64,000 nt of DNA, taken from assembly GCF_027359925.1 (NCBI RefSeq), contig NZ_CP114767.1, forward strand, positions 3,534,001 through 3,598,000. Reading direction: 5' to 3'. A program made the position numbers and the translations under genes. The notes under the pieces were generated by a model that saw nothing but the letters and a program-made list of their open reading frames with translations, ran no database searches and was not told the DNA's origin. Below, in pieces: positions 8,767 through 16,638 of the stretch; the first letter of the stretch is position 1; the number at the start of each line of letters is the position of its first letter. The stretch comes from Hymenobacter canadensis. Its GTDB lineage: Bacteria; Bacteroidota; Bacteroidia; Cytophagales; Hymenobacteraceae.

Positions 8767-9165
8767 TTAGTTTTCACTCAGCCACTGGGTGGCGTCGCGG
8801 CGGGAAGTGAAGTAGTTGAACTGCACCTGCGCGGGCGGCAGGGGCGAAGTGGCCAGCAGGCTGTCGATCTGGTGGTGATACTGCCCTTCCGAGACGACGG
8901 CCGCAATGAACAGGGGCCGGGTAGCGTGGCCAGCCAGGGCTTTGGTGAGTGGGCGCAGCAGCTCGGCGTCCTCGTCGGTGGGCGGAGCGTCGCGCTTAAG
9001 GTCCAGCAGCAGTTTGTCGACGTGTTGGGTGCGCATTTCTTCCAGGGCCCGGCGGTAGGCCTGGTTGAAGGCGGCCGACAGGTGAGGAGTGCTGCAGCTC
9101 AGCAGCAAGGTTTCGGAAACCGGATTGTAGGTCAGCAAGGCTTCCGGGGAATTATACAAGGTCAT
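8767..9165 (-). CDS. Hypothetical STAS-like protein, 132 aa
   Basis: Small soluble protein without signal peptide. The pattern LLLSCSTPHLSAAFNQAYRRALEEMRTQHVDKLLLDLKRD, a strand, helix, then a strand ending in hydrophobics plus D, resembles STAS/SpoIIAA-like folds common in Hymenobacteraceae. I see no conserved phosphorylatable serine that would make it a certain anti-sigma antagonist. It stands alone, convergent with the secreted protein gene and divergent from the RND gene. Function unknown. Confidence 0.65.
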   Translation of the reverse strand: MTLYNSPEALLTYNPVSETLLLSCSTPHLSAAFNQAYRRALEEMRTQHVDKLLLDLKRDAPPTDEDAELLRPLTKALAGHATRPLFIAAVVSEGQYHHQIDSLLATSPLPPAQVQFNYFTSRRDATQWLSEN

Positions 9166-9376
9166 GACAAAAGAAAAACACTACACCCGGCGAGGTATAA
9201 TTCAATTTTTGAACGCTGCAACGGCCTGTAGACGGCATACTTACGCTAGAAACACTATAAATTGTTCCCGAGTGCAGAAGTAAAAAGCAGTTGGCCAATT
9301 GCCGGGCCGGGCCGCGGGGCTGTACATGGCCCGGGTTTAATGGCTGAGCCTCACCAGATAGCTGCCGGGGGTTACG

Positions 9377-9384
9377 TACCTTTG
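9377..9384 (+). promoter_or_regulatory. -7 promoter element of the RND transporter gene
   Basis: TACCTTTG is an exact TAnnTTTG match ending 17 bases before the ATG at 9402, implying a very short leader. I find no clear TTG at the -33 distance. Confidence 0.55.
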
Positions 9385-9401
9385 CTGCATTTTACCGGCC
9401 T

Positions 9402-11840
9402 ATGTGGAGAAACCTCGCCCTGTTTGTCATCAAGAACCGCCGCCTGTTGGTAGGGCTGCTGGCCCTCATCACGGTGTTCATGGGCTGGCAGGCCCGCAAA
9501 ATCGAAATGACCTACGATTTTGCCCAGGTAGTGAGCCCCACCGACCCGGACATGGTGTACTTCCAGCAGTTCAAGCGGCAGTTTGGCGAGGATGGCAACG
9601 TGCTGGTGCTGGGCATGCAGGACAGCTCGGTATACCAGCTGGGCAACTTCAACGAGCTGCGCACCCTCACCGACACGCTTAGCAAGGTGGAGGGCGTAAA
9701 CGGCGTGCTGGGCGTTACGCGCCTGCCGCGGCTGGTGAAGGACACCACTACCCAGACGTTCCGGGCCGAGCCCGTCTTCCGCACCTTTCCCCAGACCCAG
9801 CTGGAGCTGGACTCGCTGATGCGGGTGGTGAATGCCCAGGAGCTGTACAAAGGCCAGCTGATTTCGCCCACCACCGGCGCCACGCTGCTGGCCCTCACTC
9901 TCGACCCCAAGTACCTGAACTCCAGCCGCCGCGAGGCGGTGATGAAGGAAATTCTGGGCCACGCCGAGCGGTTCCAGCAGAAAACGGGCATCAAGATGCA
10001 CTACGCCGGCCTGCCCTACGTGCGGGCCACGATGACCACCAAGGTAGCCTCGGAAATGAAGCTGTTCGTGGGCCTCACCATCGTGATGATGGCCCTGACG
10101 CTGTTCATGTTCTTCCGGACGTGGTCGGCGGTTGTGTTTCCGCTGCTGATTGTGCTGATTGTGGTGACGTGGTGCATCGGCTCGATGGTGCTGATGGGCT
10201 ACAAAATCAACCTGCTCACGGGCCTGATTCCGAGCATCATCATCGTTATCGGCATCCCAAACTGCACCTACCTGCTCAGCCGCTACCACTACGACTACCG
10301 CAAATCGGGCAACCAGGTGCTGGCCATGGCCCGGGTGGTGCGCAAAATCGGGCTGGTTACCTTGATGAACAACACTACCACGGCCATCGGCTTCGTGGTG
10401 TTCTGCTTCACCAACATTGCTATTCTGTTCCAGTTTGGGGCGGTGGCCACCATCAATATCTTCGTGGCGTTTGCGGTATCGTTTATTCTGATGCCCATTG
10501 TGTTCACCATTCTGCCGCCGCCCACGCCCAAGCAGCTGGAGCACCTGGAAGCCAAGCCGCTGATGAAGCTGCTCGAGTTCTTCGACTATCTGGTGCTGGA
10601 GCGCCGGCGCACGGTCTACATTGCGGCGCTGGTGTTTGCGGTGCTGGCTGGTTTTGGCGTGAGCAAGGTGCGCTCGGTGAGCTACATGGTCGATGATCTG
10701 CCCAAGGATTCGTCGGTGAACTCCGACCTCAAGTTCTTCGAGCAGCACTTCAACGGCGTGATGCCGCTGGAAATGGTGGTGGACACCGGCAAGCCCAAAG
10801 GCCTGCTCAAGCTCAAAAACCTGGAGAAGATAGACCGGCTGGAAAACTACCTGCGCACCCAGCCCGTGCTGACTACGCCCGTGAGCGTGGTGACCTTTCT
10901 GAAGGCTTCCACCCAGGCGTTCTACAACGGCAGTCCCGATTTCTACCGCCTGCCCGACAACTCGGAGAAGAACTACGTGTTCAGCTACTTGGCCCGCTCG
11001 CAGAGCACTGAGGGCTCGGATGGGCAGCTCACTGGCAAGCTGCTGCGCTCCTTCACCGACAGCACCATGCGCGAGGCCCGTATCTCGCTGAAGATTGCCG
11101 ATATCGGCTCCCACAACCTCGATACGCTGCTCAACAACCAGATCCGGCCCGAAATCAACAAGATTTTCAACGGCACCGGCATGAGCGTGAAGCTGACCGG
11201 CACCACCATCATCTTCACCAAAGGCAACGAATACCTAATTGGCACACTCAAGGAAAGCCTGCTGATTGCGTTTGCGCTGGTAGGGCTGGTGGTGCTGATT
11301 CTGTTCCGCAGCATCCGGGCGGTGTTCTTCACGCTGCTGCCCAACTTCTTCACGCTGCTGCTCACGGGCGGCATTATGGGCTACTTCGGCATCCCGCTCA
11401 AGCCCAGCACGGCCCTCATTTTCAGCATTGCGCTGGGTATTGATGGCGACAACTCGATTCACTTGCTAGCCAAGTTCCGGCAGGAAATGGCCGTGAACGG
11501 GCGCCGGGTGAAGGCCGCTATCAGCACCACGCTTTCGGAGGCTGGCACCAGCATGATTTACACCAGCATTGTGCTGTTTCTGGGCTTTTCGGTGTTTGCC
11601 TTCTCGGAGTTTGGCGGCACCAAAGCCCTGGGTTTGCTGATGTCGGCCAGCCTCCTGATCACCAACTTCTCCAACCTGATTCTGCTGCCCTGCCTGCTGG
11701 TTACCTTCGAGCACGGTGTGGATGAGGAAACCATCGACCAGTCGGGCATCAAGCACTACGACGACAACTACCACGAGGAAGACGACGACCTGGAACTCAA
11801 CCTGAGTAGGATGCAGGTGCAGCCGAAAAGCCTCACGTAG
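9402..11840 (+). CDS. RND/MMPL-family transporter
   Basis: 812-residue membrane protein with two repeats of the RND layout: an N-terminal membrane helix (about 10-28), a periplasmic loop, a cluster of five or six helices (about 220-370), a helix near 405, a second periplasmic loop, and a second cluster (about 615-775). The motif GIDGDNSIHLLAKFRQE in the second cluster is typical of MMPL/sterol-sensing-domain-like exporters. No adaptor or outer-membrane channel genes are adjacent, which argues for the MMPL/HpnN type (lipid or hydrophobic substrate) rather than a tripartite drug pump. The substrate cannot be told. The acidic, His-rich C-terminal tail is cytoplasmic. Confidence 0.85.
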   Translation: MWRNLALFVIKNRRLLVGLLALITVFMGWQARKIEMTYDFAQVVSPTDPDMVYFQQFKRQFGEDGNVLVLGMQDSSVYQLGNFNELRTLTDTLSKVEGVNGVLGVTRLPRLVKDTTTQTFRAEPVFRTFPQTQLELDSLMRVVNAQELYKGQLISPTTGATLLALTLDPKYLNSSRREAVMKEILGHAERFQQKTGIKMHYAGLPYVRATMTTKVASEMKLFVGLTIVMMALTLFMFFRTWSAVVFPLLIVLIVVTWCIGSMVLMGYKINLLTGLIPSIIIVIGIPNCTYLLSRYHYDYRKSGNQVLAMARVVRKIGLVTLMNNTTTAIGFVVFCFTNIAILFQFGAVATINIFVAFAVSFILMPIVFTILPPPTPKQLEHLEAKPLMKLLEFFDYLVLERRRTVYIAALVFAVLAGFGVSKVRSVSYMVDDLPKDSSVNSDLKFFEQHFNGVMPLEMVVDTGKPKGLLKLKNLEKIDRLENYLRTQPVLTTPVSVVTFLKASTQAFYNGSPDFYRLPDNSEKNYVFSYLARSQSTEGSDGQLTGKLLRSFTDSTMREARISLKIADIGSHNLDTLLNNQIRPEINKIFNGTGMSVKLTGTTIIFTKGNEYLIGTLKESLLIAFALVGLVVLILFRSIRAVFFTLLPNFFTLLLTGGIMGYFGIPLKPSTALIFSIALGIDGDNSIHLLAKFRQEMAVNGRRVKAAISTTLSEAGTSMIYTSIVLFLGFSVFAFSEFGGTKALGLLMSASLLITNFSNLILLPCLLVTFEHGVDEETIDQSGIKHYDDNYHEEDDDLELNLSRMQVQPKSLT

Positions 11841-11981
11841 TCGCCTCACCCCCTAACCCCCTCTCCGAAAAGGAGAGGGGGAACTAGCCTAAAAATCTAA
11901 AAATCAGTTCCACTAGCCAGTTACTTCTAGCTCTAGTTCCCCCTCTCCCTTTGGAGAGGGGGCTAGGGGGTGAGGCGACTA
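11838..11981. repeat. Compound palindromic element between RND gene and ileS
   Basis: Outer arms 11838-11866 and 11953-11981 are near-perfect inverses (TAGTCGCCTCACCCCCTA / TAGGGGGTGAGGCGACTA). An inner pair GGAGAGGGGGAACTAG (11872-11887) / CTAGTTCCCCCTCTCC (11933-11948) lies inside. The left arm begins at the RND stop codon and the right ends 26 bases before the ileS start. Confidence 0.88.
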
Positions 11982-12007
11982 GAGCTAGAAAAGCACCCAC
12001 CGACAAC

Positions 12008-15000
12008 ATGAACTACCCCGAATTCAAGCAGCCGCTCAACTACGGCCAGGTCGGCACCGATATCCTGGCGTGGTGGAAGCAGAACGGCATCTTTGAGAAG
12101 AGCGTGAGCACCCGCGAAGGGCAGCCCACATTCGTGTTTTATGAGGGCCCGCCCTCGGCCAACGGCGCCCCCGGCATTCACCACGTAATGGCCCGGACGG
12201 TGAAGGACATCTTCTGCCGCTACCAGACGCTGCTGGGCAAGCAGGTGCACCGCAAAGGCGGCTGGGACACCCACGGCCTGCCCATCGAGTTGCAGGTAGA
12301 AAAGGAGCTGGGCATCACGAAGGAGGATATCGGTAAGAAAATCAGCATTGAGGAGTACAACCAGCGCTGCCGCGAAACCGTGATGCGCTTCAAGGCCCAG
12401 TGGGACGACCTCACCGAGAAAATGGGCTATTGGGTGGACCTCGACGACCCCTACATCACCTTCGAGCCCGAGTACATTGAGAGCTGCTGGGCCCTGCTCA
12501 AGAAGCTCTACGACAAAGGCCTTCTCTACAAAGGCTACACCATCCAGCCCTACTCGCCGGCGGCCGGCACCGGCCTTTCCTCGCACGAGCTGAACCAGCC
12601 GGGCACCTACCGGGACGTGAAAGACACCACCGTGGTGGCGCAGTTCAAGGTGAAGCGGGATGAGAAGTCGGAGAAGCTATTTGCCAATGTGCAGCTCGAC
12701 GAAGTGCCACTGGCTGCTTTATACGGCGACAATGAATCAGAGCCCGAGGTGTTCATCCTGGCCTGGACGACGACGCCCTGGACCCTGCCCGCCAACACCG
12801 GGCTGGCCGTGGGCAAGAACATCCCGTACGTGCTGGTGAGCACCTTCAACCCCTACACCTACGCGCCCATCCGGGTGGTGCTGGCGGAGGCGCTGGTGGG
12901 CAAATACTTCTCGGAGAAAGGCAAAGAGGCCTCGTTTGAGGACTTCAAGCCCGGCGACAAAGTGCTGCCCTGGCGCATCGAAAACACCTTCAAAGGTGCC
13001 GACCTCGTGGGCATCAATTACGAGCGGCTGTTCGGCCACGACAAAGGCTTTCCGGCGTTTGAAAACGAGGAAAACGCCTTCCGCGTGATTCCCGGCGACT
13101 TCGTGACCACCGAGGACGGCACCGGCATCGTGCACATTTCGCCCACGTTTGGCGCCGACGACTTCCGGGTAGCCCAGCTGGCCGGCGTCCCCGCCCTGAT
13201 GGTAGCCGACGACGAAGGCAAGCTCGGCCCCATCGTGGACCGGACGGGCCGCTACGTGGCCCAGATGGGCGAATTTGGCGGCCGCTGGGTGAAGAACTAC
13301 GACGGCCACGACGAGTCGGGAGCCGACTACAAAACTCTCGACGAAAGCATTGCCATCCGCATGAAAGGCGACGGCACGGCCTTCAAGGTGGAGAAGTACG
13401 AGCATACCTACCCGCACTGCTGGCGCACCGACAAGCCTGTGCTCTACTACCCGCTCGACTCCTGGTTTATCAAGACCACGGCGGTGAAAGACCGGCTCAT
13501 CGAGCTCAACAAAACCATCAACTGGCAGCCTGCCAGCACCGGCACCGGCCGCTTCGGCAACTGGCTGGAAAACCTGGTCGACTGGAACCTGAGCCGCTCG
13601 CGCTACTGGGGCACGCCCCTGCCCATCTGGCGCACCCAGGACGGCACCGAGGAAATCTGCATCGGCAGCATCGAGCAGCTGAACGCCGAAATCGACAAGG
13701 CCGTCGCCGCCGAAGTCATGACCCACAACCCCTACCAGCTGGTGGATGGCAACTGGGTAATGGCCAACGGCTCTACGGACCAAACCACTAAAATCGACCT
13801 GCACCGGCCCTACGTGGACGACATCTTCCTGGTGTCGCCCTCGGGCCAGCCCATGTACCGCGAAACCGACCTCATCGACGTGTGGTTTGATAGCGGCGCC
13901 ATGCCCTACGCCCAGTGGCACTACCCGCTGGAAAACGGCGAGAAATTCAAGCAGAACTTCCCGGCCGATTTCATTGCCGAAGGCGTGGACCAGACCCGCG
14001 GTTGGTTCTTCACGCTGCACGCGCTGGCCGTGATGCTGGAGGACTCGGTGGCCTACAAAAACGTGATGGCCAACGGCTTGGTGCTCGACAAGAACGGCAA
14101 CAAGATGAGCAAGCGCCTCGGCAACGCCGTGGATCCGTTTGCCACCATCAGCCAGTACGGCCCCGATGCCACGCGCTGGTACATGATTGCCAACGCCCAG
14201 CCCTGGGACAACCTCAAATTCGACGTGGCCGGTATCACGGAGGTGCAGCGCCGCTTCTTCGGCACGCTCTTCAACACCTACTCGTTCTACGCCCTCTACG
14301 CCAACCTCGACGGCTTCCAGGCCCGCGAATTCGACCGCACGCCGCACGCCGAGCTGAGCGAGCTGGACCGCTGGATTCTCAGCAAACTCCAGTCGCTGAT
14401 CCTCGAAGTGCGCGGCCACTACGACAGCTACGACCCTACGAAGGCCGCCCGCGCCATCCAGGATTTCGTGACGGACCAGCTCTCCAACTGGCACGTGCGC
14501 CTTTCGCGCCGCCGCTTCTGGAAGGGCGAGCTGACCGCCGACAAGCGCGCCGCCTACGAAACCCTGCAGGAATGCCTGGTGGTAGTGTCGCAGCTCATGG
14601 CCCCGATTGCGCCCTTCTTCGCCGAGTGGCTCTACCAGAACATGACCAACGGCATGCGCGCCGAAGCCATCGAGCGCAAGACCCCGCTGGCCGCCGAATC
14701 GGTGCATTTGACCCTGCTGGTAGAGGCCGATGAGGCCCGTATCGATAAGGACCTGGAGGAGCGCATGGAGCTGGCTCAGCGCATTTCTTCGCTCACTCAC
14801 TCACTCCGCAAGAAATCGGTGCTGAAGGTGCGCCAGCCGCTCCAGCGCATTCTGGTGCCGGTATTCAACGACTCGACCCGCGCTCAGGTGGCGCTGGTGG
14901 AAGATCTGATCTGCGCCGAGGTGAACGTGAAGCATGTGGAGTTCCTCGATGATGCCAGCGGCGTGCTGGTGAAATCGGTGAAGCCCAACTTCAAGCGCCT

Positions 15001-15496
15001 GGGCCAGCAGTACGGCGCCAAGCTGAAAGCCGTGGGCGCCCGCATCCAGCAGATGAGCGCCAAGGAAATCAGCACCCTCGAAAAAACCGGCCAGCTGGCC
15101 GTGGAAATCGACGGCGAAGCCTACACCCTGGCCCCCGACGACGTGGAAATCCGCACCCAGGACCTGCCCGGCTGGCTGGTAGCCACCGACGGCCCGCTCA
15201 CCGTGGCCCTCGACGTGACCCTCACCGACGAGCTGCGCCAGGAAGGCGTGGCCCGCGAGCTGGTGAACCGCCTCCAGAACCTGCGCAAAGACAGCGGCCT
15301 GGAAGTGCAGGACAAAATCCGCGTGACGCTGGGCCAGCAGCCCGAGCTGGAAGCCGCCGTGCAGTCGTTCGGCGGCTACATCCGGGAGGAAGTGCAGGCC
15401 CTGAGCCTGGATTTCGCCCCGGAAATCAGCGGCGGCGCGGTGCTGGAATTCGACGAGTTTTCCGTGCCTGTGCTGCTGAACGTAGCAACTGCCTAA
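12008..15496 (+). CDS. ileS: Isoleucine--tRNA ligase (type 2) with GIHH signature
   Basis: 1162-residue class I synthetase that charges tRNA-Ile. The class I signature, normally HxGH, reads G56-I-H-H59 (codons at 12173-12184): first and third positions are swapped. KMSKR is at 699-703. The editing (CP1) domain lies between, and a long C-terminal region carries the DUF5915-like segment in place of a zinc ribbon, marking the eukaryote-like type 2 enzyme. The start at 12008 (MNYPEFKQPLNYGQ) is preferred to an in-frame codon at 11951, which lies inside the palindrome. A GxHH signature has been described in a clade of type 2 enzymes with extreme mupirocin resistance. Confidence 0.95.
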   Translation: MNYPEFKQPLNYGQVGTDILAWWKQNGIFEKSVSTREGQPTFVFYEGPPSANGAPGIHHVMARTVKDIFCRYQTLLGKQVHRKGGWDTHGLPIELQVEKELGITKEDIGKKISIEEYNQRCRETVMRFKAQWDDLTEKMGYWVDLDDPYITFEPEYIESCWALLKKLYDKGLLYKGYTIQPYSPAAGTGLSSHELNQPGTYRDVKDTTVVAQFKVKRDEKSEKLFANVQLDEVPLAALYGDNESEPEVFILAWTTTPWTLPANTGLAVGKNIPYVLVSTFNPYTYAPIRVVLAEALVGKYFSEKGKEASFEDFKPGDKVLPWRIENTFKGADLVGINYERLFGHDKGFPAFENEENAFRVIPGDFVTTEDGTGIVHISPTFGADDFRVAQLAGVPALMVADDEGKLGPIVDRTGRYVAQMGEFGGRWVKNYDGHDESGADYKTLDESIAIRMKGDGTAFKVEKYEHTYPHCWRTDKPVLYYPLDSWFIKTTAVKDRLIELNKTINWQPASTGTGRFGNWLENLVDWNLSRSRYWGTPLPIWRTQDGTEEICIGSIEQLNAEIDKAVAAEVMTHNPYQLVDGNWVMANGSTDQTTKIDLHRPYVDDIFLVSPSGQPMYRETDLIDVWFDSGAMPYAQWHYPLENGEKFKQNFPADFIAEGVDQTRGWFFTLHALAVMLEDSVAYKNVMANGLVLDKNGNKMSKRLGNAVDPFATISQYGPDATRWYMIANAQPWDNLKFDVAGITEVQRRFFGTLFNTYSFYALYANLDGFQAREFDRTPHAELSELDRWILSKLQSLILEVRGHYDSYDPTKAARAIQDFVTDQLSNWHVRLSRRRFWKGELTADKRAAYETLQECLVVVSQLMAPIAPFFAEWLYQNMTNGMRAEAIERKTPLAAESVHLTLLVEADEARIDKDLEERMELAQRISSLTHSLRKKSVLKVRQPLQRILVPVFNDSTRAQVALVEDLICAEVNVKHVEFLDDASGVLVKSVKPNFKRLGQQYGAKLKAVGARIQQMSAKEISTLEKTGQLAVEIDGEAYTLAPDDVEIRTQDLPGWLVATDGPLTVALDVTLTDELRQEGVARELVNRLQNLRKDSGLEVQDKIRVTLGQQPELEAAVQSFGGYIREEVQALSLDFAPEISGGAVLEFDEFSVPVLLNVATA

Positions 15497-15503
15497 GCCT
15501 CAG

Positions 15504-15538
15504 GTGCCAACCGCCGCCTCCCAAACGGCGGTTGGCAC
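15504..15538 (+). terminator. Hairpin after ileS
   Basis: Perfect 13-bp stem GTGCCAACCGCCG / CGGCGGTTGGCAC with a 9-base loop, seven bases after the stop codon. It has no T-run, so it may be a weak terminator or an mRNA-stabilising hairpin. The rest of the gap to 15759 holds no gene. Many Bacteroidota carry a dksA-like gene at this place. Confidence 0.6.
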
Positions 15539-15759
15539 ACCGGCGCACAAAGCCCGGAATCTGCTGCCGAATCTGGCTCAAAACGGCATAAACTGCCACT
15601 CGAAACACATACCAACGGCGCAACGGCCCGGCTTTCGGCTCCGAGGCCTAAGTCTAAAATTCTGCGTCACTTTGTGCTGCGAGAGGGGAGAGGTTGCCGG
15701 CCTGACACAGCGTCAGGGCGGCGTCTCACTTCTCACTTCTAACCTCTCACTTCTCCCTA

Positions 15760-16425
15760 ATGAAGTACTGGAAATACTATCTGGTGGCCGTGCTGGTCAT
15801 CGTCATTGATCAGCTCTCCAAGTGGGCCGTGCACCGCTACATGCCCCTCGGCATGCCTGGCGAAGTACCGCTGCTCGGCGACTGGCTGAAGCTGCACTAC
15901 ACCACCAATCCGGGCATGGCCTTCGGAGTGGAGCTGCCCGCGCCCTACGGCAAGGTGCTGCTCACGCTGTTCCGGCTGGTGGCCGTGACGGGCATTGCCT
16001 ACTACATCCGGCGGCTGTGGCAGCAGCGCGCGCCCCAGGGCCTCATGTTCTGCATCGCCCTGATTCTGGGCGGTGCCATCGGCAACCTCGTCGATTCCAT
16101 CTTCTACGGCATTGTCTACGGCCCCGCCCTCACGGTGTACGGCGCCCCCACGCCCTGGCTGCACGGGCAGGTGATTGACATGATTTTCGTGGATTTCCCC
16201 GACGGTTTCTTCCCCGCCTCGTGGCCGCTGGTCGGTGGCCAGATGATTCCGGACTTCCCCATCTTCAACATCGCCGACTCCAGTATCTTCGTGGGCGTGG
16301 TGCTGATTCTGCTGTTCCAGAACCGTTTCTACAGCACCGAAGACGAAAAAGCGCACCCCTTGGCCGCCAACGACCCCGCCGCCGCCCAGGCCCGCCACGA
16401 CGCCGAAGCCTCGGAAGTGGTGTAG
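15760..16425 (+). CDS. lspA: Lipoprotein signal peptidase II
   Basis: 221-residue inner-membrane aspartyl protease that removes the signal peptide from prolipoproteins. DQLSK is at 16-20 and the catalytic aspartates are D112 (GNLVDS) and D173 (FNIADSS). Four hydrophobic helices are visible. The segment of about 50 residues between the two catalytic motifs is longer than in Proteobacteria, as is usual in Bacteroidota. The tail after about 200 is charged and Ala-rich. It lies downstream of ileS in the same orientation, a common bacterial arrangement. Confidence 0.95.
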   Translation: MKYWKYYLVAVLVIVIDQLSKWAVHRYMPLGMPGEVPLLGDWLKLHYTTNPGMAFGVELPAPYGKVLLTLFRLVAVTGIAYYIRRLWQQRAPQGLMFCIALILGGAIGNLVDSIFYGIVYGPALTVYGAPTPWLHGQVIDMIFVDFPDGFFPASWPLVGGQMIPDFPIFNIADSSIFVGVVLILLFQNRFYSTEDEKAHPLAANDPAAAQARHDAEASEVV

Positions 16426-16449
16426 GTTTTGCCTTTAATTGGCTGAAAG

Positions 16450-16488
16450 CGGCCCGCCGGAATTGTTCCGGCGGGCCGTTTCCGTTTT
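16450..16488 (+). terminator. Intrinsic terminator after lspA
   Basis: Perfect 13-bp stem CGGCCCGCCGGAA / TTCCGGCGGGCCG (16450-16462, 16466-16478), three-base loop, then TTTCCGTTTT. Confidence 0.82.
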
Positions 16489-16498
16489 ATACGCCGCC

Positions 16499-16595
16499 TG
16501 TCATCCTGAGCTTGCGAAGGATCCTATCACGTCTGAGCAAGTTGTTCAATAGTAATCCAGACGTGATAAGGTCCTTCGCAAGCTCAGGATGACAG
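16499..16595. repeat. Palindromic element, TGTCATCCTGAGC family, copy 1
   Basis: Arms of about 37 bp (16499-16535 and 16559-16595) pair almost perfectly. The outer sequence is CTGTCATCCTGAGCTTGCGA and the inner part ATCACGTCTG / CAGACGTGAT. It is intergenic, upstream of the ABC ATPase gene, and related to copies at 18689, 21492 and 40153. Confidence 0.92.
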
Positions 16596-16608
16596 ATGAA
16601 GCGCTGTG

Positions 16609-16616
16609 TATCTTTA
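16609..16616 (+). promoter_or_regulatory. Putative -7 element of the ABC ATPase gene
   Basis: TATCTTTA, one base from TAnnTTTG, 22 bases before the start codon and immediately after palindromic copy 1. No clear -33 element is seen. Confidence 0.35.
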
Positions 16617-16638
16617 CCGACTTGCCTGCCTATCTGCT

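Noticed and set aside
9372..11114. 580-codon minus-strand frame over the RND gene
   Set aside because: Shadow frame rich in His, Gln and Arg without any recognisable motif.
12737..14800. 687-codon minus-strand frame over ileS
   Set aside because: Shadow of a well-supported synthetase; composition typical of GC-rich antisense.
15504..15809. 101-codon plus frame between ileS and lspA
   Set aside because: Runs into lspA in another frame, with no recognisable domain; the expected dksA-like protein is not encoded in it.
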